The notes under the pieces were generated by a model, which was given only the letters and a program-made list of their open reading frames with translations, was not told where the DNA came from and searched no databases. The translations under genes were made by a program, and so were the position numbers. Positions 33,901 through 44,734 of a DNA stretch of 64,000 nucleotides are shown here, piece by piece. The stretch's first letter is position 1, and each line of letters opens with the position of its first letter. The stretch spans positions 59,165,885 through 59,229,884 of the forward strand of contig CAIIXF020000001.1 of assembly GCA_903813345.2 (NCBI GenBank). The letters run 5' to 3'. Source of the stretch: Owenia fusiformis. Its lineage: Eukaryota > Annelida > Polychaeta > Sabellida > Oweniidae.

Positions 33901-36900
33901 ATTATCTTCAATATTTCCACTTTAGACTTAGATATCGATCTAAAGTTATACCTTGTTTTTTCTAATTTGATGACAGATCATAATTTTTCGTGTAAAAGTC
34001 ATGTTAAAGTTGAGAAATCTTAAAAAGAAACAAGAAAGTTTACGACCTTGACTGATCTTGATGATCGCTGAGTTACTAAAATGTCGTAACAAATCTCTGA
34101 AACTTGATCATTTCCTTCATTCATTATGGACTATTTGAGATAATATTAGCTTAGTATGATGTGGGAAGCACCCACTGATAGATATTCATCAGGAGGATGC
34201 ATCGATTGACAAAATGCGTCATGTTTTCTGCATTTTAGTGTCAGTATTATCACCCACTATATTTCTTTGGAAATTTGATTTTTCTGATATTTTCGTTAAT
34301 ACTTGGTCATTCCTCTTGAGCTCTGTGCAGGGGGGTGGGCGCTTATGAGGGGTGGGCCCTTATTAGGGCAATTACAGTATTTACAAAATCACTCCAGTAC
34401 TTTTTCAGTTACAGTAAAAGAATTGTGAAATAACATGGAAATAAATGGCCCCAAGTATTATAAGAAAGTGTAATATGCTAAGTGTATGAGGCACAAATAA
34501 AATCTCAATAAAATCGCTCCATTACTTTTTGAGTAAAAGTAAAAAAAAACTTTTCCATGTTAAATTTATGATTTCCATTAATTTGCCTGTTGTTTTCATT
34601 TATTAGCCTGTTGTGAGAAATTCTAGTGAAACCCCTGTGTGCAACTAAGTACCATAAACCAGAGCAGGGGCTTTCTAGTACATACCCAGAGTACTCATTG
34701 TAGTACAGAGACCACACCAATATTTTATTTATTTATTACACCTTTAATATTTCATTGTTGTCCCAAAATTTAATCAATCACATTTCAGACTGTTCCCTTA
34801 CCTCCACAAAAATGTGACTAATCATATCTTATAATCCTAATAACTGTTTACTCACAATGTTTTTTTGGGCTTTCCACAAACTTCTTCTACAATTTTCCAA
34901 TCTGCTTTGTGGTCGGGGACATTAGGGGGTTTAAACTTTGGGTCACTTTCACATTTTTCTGCAATCTCAGCCTTTAAACACATTAACCTCACAATTACAA
35001 TTGAATTAATTCAAAATTTACTAAAAGCATAATCGTCAAAAATTTCCACCATCAATAGACATTGGTTCAAATATTTTTTCTGTAAATAGTCAAACCTCAT
35101 AGCAAAACTCATTTCTCAAAACAGCCACCAAAAGAGAAGGACAACAAGACACACAGTGATAAATATCGCACTTTGAAGAGCAAACTGGCCACCATGCAAT
35201 TTACCCAGCATGGCCAAAACCTAATCAGACCTTGGCACTAGTCTGCTCTTGCATCTGTAAACATTTCAAGTTGACAAGGTTAGCGGTTTTCCTGCAATTT
35301 TGATGACAAGAATTTATTTGTAGTCTGGAACTTTGGGAAAATTTAGATAACATCGTTTGTGACCTAATTTGATGACCTTCCACCTTGAAAATTTAACTTT
35401 TTCAGACCTCAGTAGGTGTTTTGTAATTAAGCTGACCTAAATTTAAATCCAAAATATCAATTTAGAAAATCAACTTTTTTGACCTTTTCAAGGTCACTGA
35501 AGGTGAATGAACGGTCAAATCTGAAATCTAAGGTCAGATTTGAACTTCTGAGAACTTGTAGATGTTTTTAAAAAAAATTTGGTCAATTTGGAGCAAGTTG
35601 AAAAATTCAAAATGGCCGCCAAATTGAAAAATTCAAAATGGCCACCATGTAATTCAGCCAGCATGCCCAAAACCTAATCAGATCTTGGCAATAGTCTGCT
35701 CTTGCATCTGTAAAAATTTCAAGTTGAACGGATAAGTGGTTTTCCTGGAATTTTGATGACAAGATTTGTTGAAAAATTCAAAATGGCCCCCACTTAGTTT
35801 ACCCAGCATGCCCTTGACCTAATCAGATCTTGGTACTAGTCTGCTCTTGCATCTGTAAAAATTTCAAGTTGAACAGGTAAGCAGTTATCCTGGAAATTTG
35901 ATGACAAGATTTGGTTTATGTCCCGCCCGCCCAACAGCACAAGACGACGGCAATATAGCACTTTTTCAAAGTGCGATAAAAAGTGATGCGTTATGCTTGA
36001 GTGTATTTACATCTAAAATATCAATGAAATGACCAGAAAGGCAAAAATGACACATATAAAACTGACTGAGTGAGGCTTTCAATAAAAATATTTACTTGCT
36101 TGTTGCATTTAGTGGTATAAGATTCTTATTGATATTTCTCAGTATAGATGGAATAATATTGTAACTTACATCAAACTGTGCCTTGGCGACAAGAGCCTTC
36201 CTTATCCATTTTAATTTCTTCTTGTTTGGCATTCCTTTGTATTTCTCCTGAAGTTCATGTGCCACATCCTTCCTTGAAATCTGTTAACAAAAATCAAAAC
36301 ATTTTATTCCAGGAAAACTAAAGAGTTTCACAATAATGAACTATTTTTCCATTTTCTAACATTATGGTACATATTTTTATAATTAGGAAGAATTTAAACA
36401 CTTCCCCCCCCTTTTGCACTTAAAATCCTAATAACTTCACCAATTAATATTATAGCCCTGATCTTTTGGCAGATATCATATTTGAGATTGTAAGGGATAT
36501 ATTGATAGATCAATTGTACATGTATAAATTCTGCCTTTAAAATATGATTATCTTCACTTGATTTCACATTTTATATGAGAATATTTATCTTTACCTCCTG
36601 CCAACAATGTGTATGCTTTAAACATGTATTGCAAACTGTAAACTTAATATATGAAAAAATGACAATAAAAAAGTGAAAGAATAATAACCTTGCAACCTTC
36701 CTGTTGCATTTTTTCTAATTTGCTCTCGATGAACAAATTTACTGCCGACTTTGGGCGGACTATCTTCTGTTTGTCATCATTATAATCTTTTAAGATTTCA
36801 GACAAACTTCTGCTCTTCCTGATCTACAAAGAAAAAAATGTATTAGTATTTATTGAACAACCCTTGTATATGACAATTAGAAATACAATGAACTCTGTGA

Positions 36901-39900
36901 ACAACATGTTCAATTTAACTCTCTCTATAAAGATTCAATCCAACTTAACTAATACACTCATTCGAAAAAAAATCTACTAATTTTAAAAACCTACTTTGAG
37001 AACAAAAAATTGATCACAAGGCCTGCTATGTTACAGACGTCAACCACTGAAGGTCAAACACCAACCATCTAACACCATTCACAAAAAGTTGAAGACTATA
37101 CAAGGTTATAGCTACACTTATGATCCTACCTTTGAAGTGATTTCAACAAATTTTTGACAACATTCTTCAGGAGTATGGTTGTTTATGTTGATGTCTTCCC
37201 AGGAAAGGTGGTTGATCCTAGCCACATAGCCCTGATCATCCCCCTTGGGAAGTTGTTCTGTGACCCATGTCACCAAAGCATTTTTCTCCTCATTTGTCCA
37301 TGTAGCATCTAAATGGAAGAATTCAATGCCGTTATGGTCCTTGCACTGACAATAGCGCACCCAGTTAAAATTAACAGTTGAAAATCCATTCAAAGAATAA
37401 GTGCCTGAGATTTATCGCATCCTACGACCCCTTTAGATTGTGGTCGTAGGCCCGATTCATTAGTAAGCCTGTGTTTCTACAATGTCGGAGAATGAACTAT
37501 GCATTGCACACATAAATGACCTACCTCGATACATTCAAGAGTATTTTAAAATTCTTTTTATGTTGTTAGATCGCCAATTGTACGCGTTTATCGTCAGAAC
37601 GAAGAGATTTTAGTTTTTACATCGGAAATATCTCAGCAATTTTCAAAATGTCGGAAGGGGAATTCCCCAGGGATTTCCCTTATGACTGGTGCATGCCGGG
37701 AACTGAATGGAGGAATTTGACGGTTGAACATACACGCAAATATTGCTATCAAAAACGAAAATATCTTCGTTCTTCCGATAAACCCATACAATTTGCGATT
37801 CAACTATATGAAAAGAATTCTAAAATACTCAGGAATGTATCGAGGTAGGTCATTTATGTGTGCAATGCATAGTTCATTCTCCGACATTGTAGAAACACAG
37901 GCTTACTAATGAATCGGGCCTACGACCACAATCTAAAGGGGTCGTAGGATGCGATAACCTGAGATTAGAATATCAAGTTTAGAAAATAATTTTTGGGCTA
38001 GCGTTATTTATATCGGAAGGTTAGTATCAACATTCATGTTATAAATTGGATATACAACGATTTAGTTTTATCAGAAAATAACTATTTAAAGTTGATAAAT
38101 ACACTCAGATTCCATCAAATAACTACCTTGAAAAAAATTTCCCGGGGGAGCATGCCCCCCGAGATGCGCGGCCTTCGGCCACGCAATCCTCAAGTGTGCG
38201 TACCAACTCAAAATATACGCCCATGTGATTGCCACAATTGACCATATTGTCACTCATTTTATCACCCTAAAGTTCACTGATCAGATTTTCTAAGTCCATT
38301 GCCAAAACTGAGGTTTGGACCCCTGATTTGGACATTCTTAATCAGAATATGCATTTGTGAAAAAATATGGGCAATACAGTAAAACCTGTCTTAGTGAGCA
38401 GCTCTCTCTCTCTAGTAAACACCTATGTTTACTGAACACCAATCCAATACATATTTTACATCAATTCCTGTATCAAACCCTCTCTGTAGTGAACACCTAC
38501 CTATAGTGAACACTTTTTTGTGACTTTATAGGGGTTCACTATATACAGGTTTTACTGTATATAAATAAATCTACTATGACTAATTATCAAAATAACCTGA
38601 ATATATGAGGAATTCTTCTTTAAAATATGTGTTAAGTAACAGTATCCAATACACCCCGCCAACTATTTGTATATCAAAGGACCTATGATATATTGGTTCA
38701 TGATGGGATTGGTTCTACCTTATCTAAAAATAGCAATAAGTTAATCCTATTTTTTACTTGGGCTTGGTACCTACAACCAATGACATCATCAATTTAGCCA
38801 ATATATCATAACTTCTTAGATATACCAAAAGGAAGGTGGCAGGCATATTGCTACCTACAACCAATGACATCATCAATTTAGCCAATATATCATAGCTTCT
38901 TTGATATACCAAAAGGAAGGTGGCAGGCATATTGCTACCTACAACCACTGACATCATCAATTTAGTCAATATATCATAGCTTATTTGATATACCAAAAGG
39001 AAGGTAGCAGGCATATTGCTACCTACAACCAATGACATCATCAATTTAGTCAATATATCATAGCTTATTTGATACACCAAAAGGAAGGTGGCAGGCATAT
39101 TGCTACCTACAACCACTGACATCATCAATTTAGTCAATATATCATGGCTTATTTGATATACCAAAAGGAAGGTGACAGGCATATTGCTACCTACAACCAA
39201 TGACATCATCAATTAAGCCAATAGCTTCTTTGATGTACCAAAAGGTGGCAGGGTTTATTGGAAAGGTTTATTGAGAAAAGTAAAGTACTTGTGGTTTCAT
39301 CTGGAGTAGAATCATGTGCTTCTTGATTGTTTGATGTAGTTGCTTCTTGATTGGCACCTTCAGCCTCTTGTTGATTGTTTGCTTTACTTTCTCGTTGATC
39401 GCTTGATGAACTTTCTCCCTGACTGAGCTTCTTTTCCTTCTTAACTTTTTTTCGTTTGGGCAGTATGGGAGATTTCATAGGATTCTCTGTAATATAATTC
39501 ACTTATATTATGACATATTAGGATTCAACTCAAAAGGAGTTGGAATGTTGAGAAAACAAAGATTGGCAACTTCAATTAGAAAGGAATTGGTCTGCCATTT
39601 CAAGATTTCTCAACCATTTGAGTTGAATTTTTCAGCAGGTGTACAATGTTTAATTCTGAATTGACAGACAATATTTTATAAACATATCACTTCTAAAAAA
39701 AGTAAAAGTGGTCCGCAGTCAGCAAATTTTGACTGATGTTAGTCTGAAAATTTCCTGCCAAACATATTCATCTTGCCTAGATGGTTGCTTCAAACTACTC
39801 ATACTAGAGGCAGAACAGTACTCTTGAAATCATTTATTCAGAAGTATTCTTAATTGCTGAGAGGATCATTTCATTTATAATTGTTTCCATTAGCCTGGAC

Positions 39901-42888
39901 GCAAATGCATTGTTGACAAACCTAGTCCATAAAGACGTGTTCTAAACCTCCCTTTCGGTATCCCTTGAAGATTTGCTCAAGCCGTTGAAATCAAACATAT
40001 GACCTCTCATATGATGCTTTAGCACCCAAATTGTAGTGAAGCCCAATGGTGCTTCATCTGGTGAATATTGTCAGGTGAATATGGGGCAGTAACAATTTGT
40101 GTGAACCCTAATTCTTCAAGAGCAGTATGGGCAGTTTGAGGAGTGGGGAGGAGCATAGACATAATGGAGGATAACTCCCGCTATTTTGAGTCATGATTGT
40201 GACTTTGAGAGTCTGACGAATGATAAGAAAATAGAGCAAAGTACACTTGTATATCATAATACAGAAGTTACTCTAGAAACTAAAGTTAGAGGTATTTAAA
40301 AATATAATAAAAATCACAGAAATATCATTATAATATGTCCACCAAATAGGTATTAATTAACCATACTTTTGGATCAAGTAAAATTTGAATTCATTTTTAT
40401 TTTACTTGACCCGCTACGCCATTTGTCATGTTGCTATAGTAACAATAATAATCCATTGTGACATCAGATGACAATGAGACTGTTTTATCCAATCCAAAAT
40501 CACAATCCCCATTTACCTTGAAAATTTCAAGTAAACTGGTTAAACCAGAACAACGGCAACGCCAAAGCGTAGCGAATCCCATCGAACAGAAATGGCTGGC
40601 ATTTTTACAAACGAATAGCAAATATCATAAAACAACACACCAGAAAGGCCACCATTTTCAAAATGGTTGCTCACTAGCCAAGTTGTCATCAGAAGAAATA
40701 ATATGCTTTTCAGTAGCCACCTCTAAAATTTTTGAAAAATCGCACACATACTTGTAAAATAACACACATAAAAATGGTGGCCATTTTTCAAAATGGCCGA
40801 CTACTCCCCAAAGTTTTATTAGACAATGTGCCATGCTTAAAGTATTCACATATCAAATATGAACAAAATTGCTCTACTACTTTTCGAGTTATAGTAAAAT
40901 ACGTTAAAATGGCGGCCATTTTTCATAAAATTTTTCAAAATGGCCGCCTTCTACCAAAAGTGTCATAGGACAGTGTGCCATGCTAATAGTATTCACATAC
41001 CAAATATGAACAAAATCGCTCCACTACTTTTCGAGTTATAGTAAAATACGTTAAAATGGCGGCCATTTTTCAAAATGGCCGCCTTCTACCAAAAGTGTCT
41101 TTAGACAGTGTACAATGCTTATAGTATTCACATACCAAATATGAACAAAATCACTCCACTATTTTTTGAGTTATAGCAAAGATCGTAAAATGACGAGTAA
41201 AGGCCGCCATTTTTCAAGATGGCTGCCATGTGCTTCTTTAATATCTACATTTGTAGCATTATTAATGTCCTTTATAATTTTTTTACATTTAAAACATATT
41301 GATATAACAGTTTTACATATTGCACCTAAATTACTGTAAAATCGGCACTAAAATGGCCGCCATTTTGAAATGAGCGGCCATTTTGAAAATCGGCTTTCGA
41401 GCAGAACTTCTACCCCAATAAGGTATATGTGTACAAAATATGAACAAAATCGGGCCAACGGTATTTGAGTTATTGCCCGGACGGACGGACAGACGGACGG
41501 ACGTACGTACGGACGGACGTACGTACGGACGGACGTACGTACGGACGGACGTACGTACGGACGGACGTACGTACGGACGGACGGACGGAGGCGTTCCCTA
41601 TATCCCTCCGAACTTCGTTCGATGGGATAAAAATAATGAAATGACAGATAAATTCCCAGAACTTAGTGATCATCCTGTATTCAATTGTATCAATAGAACT
41701 TTTTATATTTGTCGAAAAAATAATAACTGTTATATTTGTTAAAAACCAGTTGGAATAAAACATACCTGAGTCCAAAGTAGAGTCAAGAGGAGTCACTTCA
41801 GTTTTCTTTTTCTTCAGTTTCTTTACTTTGTGTCTGGTATCTGATGATGACACACCAGCTGTGCCGAAACAAATAGGATTATATGAACATTCCCACGTAG
41901 GTAAAAAACAATGTAAATTGAAATTTAAGATATTAATTTCAGTTTATGCAGTTCAGCAAACAAACCTCAAATCTGGCTCATGAATCATTGAATATAATAT
42001 AAAAATTATAGAAAAATAATTTTGGGTTACAATGATCAGTTCACAGTGTCTTAATTATTTAGACAGTGTTATCAATATTTGTTACATTGTATATTTAGCA
42101 TATGTATTGTAGAAATTGCAGTATTTATTTTACATTCCTTAAGGAAAAATGTGTGTCTGTAAAACAACTATAGCATTACCGATCTTACAATATGTAAGTG
42201 TAAATGTACAATATGTAAGTGTAAATATACAATATGTAAGTATAAATGTACAATATGTAAGTGTAAATATACAATATGTAAATGTAAATGTATAATATGT
42301 AAGTGTAAATATACAATATGTAAGTGTAAATGTACAATATGTAAGTGTAAATATACAAAATGTAAGTGTAAATGTATTTGTAATATGACTTAAAAAACAA
42401 CAACAACAAAGAACACAACATACCTGAACCTGAGTCCAAGGTGGAGTTAAGAGGAGTCATTTCACTTTTCTTTTTCTTCAGTTTCTTTACTTTGTGGCCG
42501 GTATCTGCTGATGATGACGCACCAGCTGTACAGAAACAAATAGGATTAAACGAACAGAAAACAAAAACAATACACAAATTGAAATAAAAAATATTCATTT
42601 TAATTCATGCAATTAAAGCAAACAGATCTCAAATCTGATTCAACAAATCTCTGTCTAGTGTCTATATACATTGTTTCCAAACAACATTCTGAAATGCTTC
42701 TCTTATTTAAAAAAATTCCCAATTTTTCTGCCCTATTCTATATGTTTTAACTTTTTAGATTTGACCAATAAAACCTTGTTCAAGTTGATGAAGACAGTTG
42801 TTATAGCCTACAAGCCTGGAAATTTATACTTACTATTGTCTATTGATGTATCTGCAGATTGAGAACTCTTTTCTCTTTTTCTCTTCAT
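18988..42888 (-). CDS. UBTF: UBF/UBTF-like HMG-box nucleolar transcription factor
   Basis: Twenty-three coding exons read on the minus strand join in phase to 1118 codons: 42888-42834, 42525-42424, 41858-41766, 39486-39289, 37308-37130, 36823-36689, 36280-36170, 34971-34856, 33540-33417, 33091-32972, 32699-32493, 31475-31399, 31085-31014, 30625-30436, 29755-29630, 29382-29242, 29009-28848, 28015-27825, 27200-27011, 26543-26418, 23700-23560, 23198-23046 and 19335-18988. Residues about 150-225 (ATWTNEEKNALVTWV, LSWEDI, RKSRSLSEILKD) match the UBF N-terminal dimerisation region. HMG boxes follow at about 230-295, 325-395, 445-500, 515-590 and 785-860. Serine/acidic tails and SSPKK repeats come last. 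UBF loads SL1 and opens rDNA chromatin for RNA polymerase I. The protein is longer than the about 760-residue human one because the last box and tail are duplicated and a Lys-rich N-terminal extension is present. Confidence 0.9.
19686..23053 (-). repeat. Minisatellite of ~73 units, each containing an exon end and 5' splice donor
   Basis: Units of 45, 46 or 48 bp read on the plus strand acctgtttaagtggcacact then attacacaaagcac, with (a)tgtaagagact(tt). On the gene strand each unit contains CCACTTAAACAG|GTAGTC or |GTAAAG, identical to the end of exon 22 (...LKQ) and its donor at 23046/23045. The array fills most of intron 22. The unit-length variants are mixed, and the 48-bp form clusters near the exon. 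The paralogous intron at 28015-28848 has only a single seed. Confidence 0.97.
24235..25905. repeat. Composite repeat: seven ~160-bp units and a CGGA/CGTA microsatellite between inverted ends
   Basis: Units of 160-166 bp, each with aaaatccaaaatggctgcc and agacaagactttacagac, run from about 24290 to 25320. Two looser AAAATGGC stretches follow. At 25787-25862 lies a cggacgtacggacagacgga array. The outer ends match as inverted repeats (tgtccccacca near 24241; tggtggggaca near 25891). It lies in intron 20 of the UBF-like gene, where the paralogous intron is only 247 bp. A long plus-strand open frame at 24901-25194 is a by-product of the repeat. Confidence 0.8.
26620..26990. repeat. AAAATGGTGGCC-type repeat, diverged copies
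   Basis: Three degenerate units of the kind seen at 40540-41640 (aaaatggtgg(c/a)catttttcaaaat, gtcattagacagtgtgcca, tagtattcacat) lie in intron 19 of the UBF-like gene. Confidence 0.75.
27210..27655. mobile_element. Dispersed element, copy A (copy B inverted at 57035-57440)
   Basis: It shares with 57035-57440, on the opposite strand, the pieces ctgggaggttttggatatgg, catatctacctgagggaccg, atgcacatctcac-like text, aagtagagtttt, and the gcgggagatatggcgggaga tail. Within the copy, accaagtagagtttt and aaactctacttggca form an inverted pair. A T-rich run (about 27385-27520) separates the halves in copy A only. Confidence 0.7.
27825..28015 (-). other. Fusion exon 18 of the UBF-like gene at a tandem-duplication breakpoint
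   Basis: The N-terminal two thirds (SSPKKLAQNSSPKK ... KKLVKSHTERS) resemble terminal exon 23 (SSPKK..., KKLVKSPTKR, SSSDSDN). The C-terminal third (PKPKEFPGEPKKYLG) resembles exon 13 (PKPEDFPGEPKKYTG). The switch falls at about 27868-27873 and keeps the frame open. See the finding. Confidence 0.85.
28407..28840. mobile_element. Insertion with inverted ends AAAGAGATC...GATCTCTTT in UBF-like intron 17
   Basis: The left end aaagagatcggatcatcc and right end ggacgatctgatctcttt are near-perfect inverted repeats. The right-end text (gggggttactctaattgtgc onward) recurs at 53418-53460, and a left-part text (ggacaatcagtaatgtcc ... attgagaaaatcaacag) recurs at about 55205-55325, so the family is dispersed. 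The paralogous intron lacks it. Confidence 0.7.
28705..28735 (-). other. tRNA-like B-box (T-arm) sequence, probable SINE fragment
   Basis: The minus strand reads GGTTGGGGTTCGATTCCCGG, a good polymerase III B box and T arm, preceded by an anticodon-arm-like GGACTTCTTATCGTCC. No A box, D arm or pairing acceptor stem is visible, so this is a tRNA-derived fragment and not a functional tRNA gene. Confidence 0.45.
32037..32390. mobile_element. 354-bp MITE with TTAA target duplication
   Basis: The perfect terminal inverted repeat GGATGTTCCCTGG ... CCAGGGAACATCC is flanked by TTAA at 32033-32036 and 32391-32394. It lies in intron 11 of the UBF-like gene. The TTAA target suggests a piggyBac-type source of transposase. 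Confidence 0.8.
33180..33265 (-). repeat. Dispersed ~90-bp repeat, copy 4
   Basis: It reads aacaaggcattaacatgcaa, then aatgtcatcacctgccattt, then gttact, matching the other copies but lacking the distal half. It sits in intron 9 of the UBF-like gene. Confidence 0.6.
35100..35985. repeat. Composite AAAATGGC repeat with TATCGCACTTTGA-type inverted ends
   Basis: The left end contains aaatatcgcactttgaagag and the right end ttcaaagtgcgataaaaag, an inverted pair. Inside are repeated units with aaattcaaaatggcc, acctaatcagatcttgg and ctgctcttgcatctgtaaa. The design is like that of the 24235-25905 and 40540-41640 composites but with other end sequences. It is in intron 7 of the UBF-like gene. Confidence 0.7.
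37010..37110 (-). repeat. Dispersed ~90-bp repeat, copy 5
   Basis: It reads gttacagacgtcaaccactg, then aacaccaaccatctaacacc, then caaaaagttgaagactata. It sits just downstream of exon 5 of the UBF-like gene. Confidence 0.55.
37413..37958. mobile_element. Fold-back element with ~120-bp inverted repeats and 8-bp flanking repeat
   Basis: The ends TATCGCATCCTACGACCCC and GGGGTCGTAGGATGCGATA begin inverted repeats of over 100 bp. CTGAGATT lies at 37405-37412 and again at 37959-37966, as expected for an 8-bp (hAT-type) duplication with two extra bases on the right. The centre holds an open frame (37648-37848) that starts MSEGEFPRDFPYDWCMPG and ends at a consensus GAG|GTAGGT donor. This could be a captured host exon; no family was recognised. 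Confidence 0.75.
38140..38215. repeat. GC-rich hairpin piece (gcgcggccttcggccacgc)
   Basis: A sharply GC-rich island containing cccgggggagcatgcccccc and gcggccttcggccacgc, both self-complementary, in AT-rich intron. It looks like the end of a transposon that is otherwise not visible. Confidence 0.4.
38377..38557. mobile_element. 181-bp TA-flanked MITE with perfect 13-bp inverted ends
   Basis: CAGTAAAACCTGT at the left and ACAGGTTTTACTG at the right are perfect inverted repeats, each bordered by TA, as for a Tc1/mariner-mobilised MITE. The inside repeats gtgaacac(ct) phrases. Related copies are at 15307-15468 and, degraded, about 54945-55025. Confidence 0.85.
38765..39260. repeat. 84-bp tandem repeat, about six copies
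   Basis: The unit is tacctacaaccaatgacatc, then atcaatttagccaatatatc, then a gatataccaaaaggaaggt stretch. Starts are near 38768, 38852, 38935, 39019, 39103 and 39187. Because 84 is a multiple of three, a 152-residue frame stays open on the minus strand; it is not a gene. It lies 30 bp intronic of the exon 4 donor of the UBF-like gene. Confidence 0.9.
40540..41640. repeat. Composite AAAATGGCGGCCATTTT repeat with CGGACGTA microsatellite and inverted ends
   Basis: The left end caaagcgtagcgaatcccat continues cgaac; the right end cgttcgatgggataaa is its inverse. Five or six units of about 140 bp carry head-to-head aaaatggcggccatttt and gagttatagtaaaat, then a cggacggacgtacgtacgga array at 41464-41590. 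It lies in intron 3 of the UBF-like gene. Related copies are at 43490-44330 and 45890-46310. Confidence 0.85.
41464..41590. repeat. CGGACGTACGTA microsatellite
   Basis: Alternating cggacgga and cgtacgtacg blocks, locally palindromic. Frames on both strands stay open through it and produce RTDGRTYG or VRTYVRPS text, which is an artefact. Confidence 0.95.
42189..42376. repeat. 21-bp tandem repeat in alternating pairs, nine copies
   Basis: The unit is caatatgtaagtgtaaatgta. Copies ending atgta and atata alternate, giving a 42-bp higher-order unit. It lies in intron 2 of the UBF-like gene between exons 2 and 3. It keeps a YIYTYIL frame open on the minus strand. Confidence 0.93.
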
Positions 42889-43489
42889 TGTTCTTCCTCA
42901 ACTAAAATTCACAAGAATTGCACAATGAACTTATGCTAGTTAATAAAATGTCCAGTTTAAGGTAGATATGCATGTTCAGAAATTATAAAGACTTCATATC
43001 AGACTCCTATGTTACTTTCACATACATATAACTCATTCTATACATAATCTACATCTCTTAGCTTTGTACAAAGAGGACATGAAATCTATCTAGATTATTA
43101 GATTAGCGCTCACAAATATTCTAGATATGTAAAAGAGATGTAAATTCAGTAACCTACATTTTTGCAACTGGTAAATGAATTTGCATTTTCGGTGTTATTT
43201 TATGCAACAAATCAACTAAATTTATCTGAAATGTTGAGAGTAAAATTAATTCTCTTGACCTTGACCTTTATTGGAACTACAAAGTTTGAAATGGCAGCAT
43301 ATTTGATTCTAACGTGACAAGATTAGGTACAAGGAGATCTTAACAGGCTGCATCAGCCATTACACAACAATCTTCCTCACGATTAAAGGTCACACTTGCC
43401 AATGCATGTTATGAGAATATAAACAGAATGTGGCTTGTTTTGTGCAATGGACATTGGGCCTCTGACATTGTAAAAGAGAATGGTTTTAA

Positions 43490-44330
43490 AATTTCAACTA
43501 GAAAAACAGCAACTCCACGGAGTAGCAAATCCCACCGAACAAAACATGTTTTAATAAATAGCAGCCATATAAACTTTGAGCCAAATCCATCCACTAGTAT
43601 TTGAATTATCAAAGATTATGTTTTTATGAAACATGGTTGCCATTTTGAAATTCAGCTGTCATCTTTAGATTTCTTCTTTAGCAGAGCTCCTATGTCCCAA
43701 GGCATCAGCATATACAATTTAATCAAAATCCGTCAACTTGAACTTGAGTTATCAAGGATTACATGTTTAATGAAAAATGGCGGAGATTTCGATAAATAGC
43801 AGCCACCTTGAAAATTTCTTCTCAAGCAGAGCTCCTTTATCTCTATGCATCAGTATATAAAATTTGAAATAAATCCATCCAATGGTATTTGAGTTATATT
43901 ATGAAAAATGGCAGCCATTTTAAAGTTCAGCTGACGCCTTTGAGATTTCTTCTGAAGCAGATCTCATTTTTCCCTAAACATCAGCATATAAAATTGGAAC
44001 CAAATTCACTGGTATTTGAGTTATCAATGATTACGTTTTTTTACGATAAATGGTGGCCATTTTGAAATTTAGTTGCCATTTTGAAAATCCCTTCTCGAGC
44101 AGAGTTCCTAGGCATCATGCAGCATGTAAAATTTGAACCAAATCCATCCACTAGTATTTGAGTTATCAAAGATGATATTTTTTCCCAAAAATGGCTGCCA
44201 TTTTGAATTAAGAGGCCATATTCAAAAAAATTCTTTATGGAGGTGAGGTCCTACACCCCTACGGCAACTGATTTGAGTTATCAAAGATAACATTTTTTTA
44301 ATAAAAATGGCCGAAACTCTGTTTATGAAA
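43490..44330. repeat. Diverged AAAATGG-type composite repeat
   Basis: It opens with ctagaaaaacagcaactcc and gtagcaaatcccaccgaac and continues in six loose units with aaatggc(a/t)gccattttga, ttctcgagcagag and tatttgagttatcaa. It is upstream of the UBF-like start codon, possibly in a 5' UTR intron. Confidence 0.75.
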
Positions 44331-44734
44331 AATATTAAGCCTAATATTTTTTCTGAAATTACTTTCGTGGCCACTCAATCATTGGGAATATGCCATTGCA
44401 TCCATATCCCTTGTACATTTTAGACTAGTCTAAATTCAAGAATAAGAATCTTAGATCAAGATCTATCAGAATAATTTAAGATTAGCTACCCCCATAAATG
44501 TGAGGTTATTTTGAGGATTTTTCTTATTTTTGACATTTGTTTCTCAAAATTAAAGTGCTAATTCGGTAAGTTCTGTTTATTTTTTCTCTCACTACAATAG
44601 ATTAAACAGATATTGGCAAGTAAAAATAGTATTCCAACAGACTCTCAACTCATTCCATTTGTTCATTAGTGGCAAAATAAGATTTTCCGGGAAAAAACAT
44701 GACGTCACGAACAGATCCGGTTATGGATCTCCCA

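Noticed and set aside
38754-39212. 152-residue minus-strand frame with repeated MMSLVVGSNMPATFLLVYQ
   Set aside because: It is a translation of the 84-bp tandem repeat.
41440-41853. Frames with RTDGRTYG / VRTYVRPS repeats
   Set aside because: They are translations of the CGGACGTA microsatellite; only 41766-41858 on the minus strand is a real exon.
42185-42598. 137-residue minus-strand frame ending in YIYTYIL repeats
   Set aside because: Only 42424-42525 is exon; the rest is intron and 21-bp repeat.
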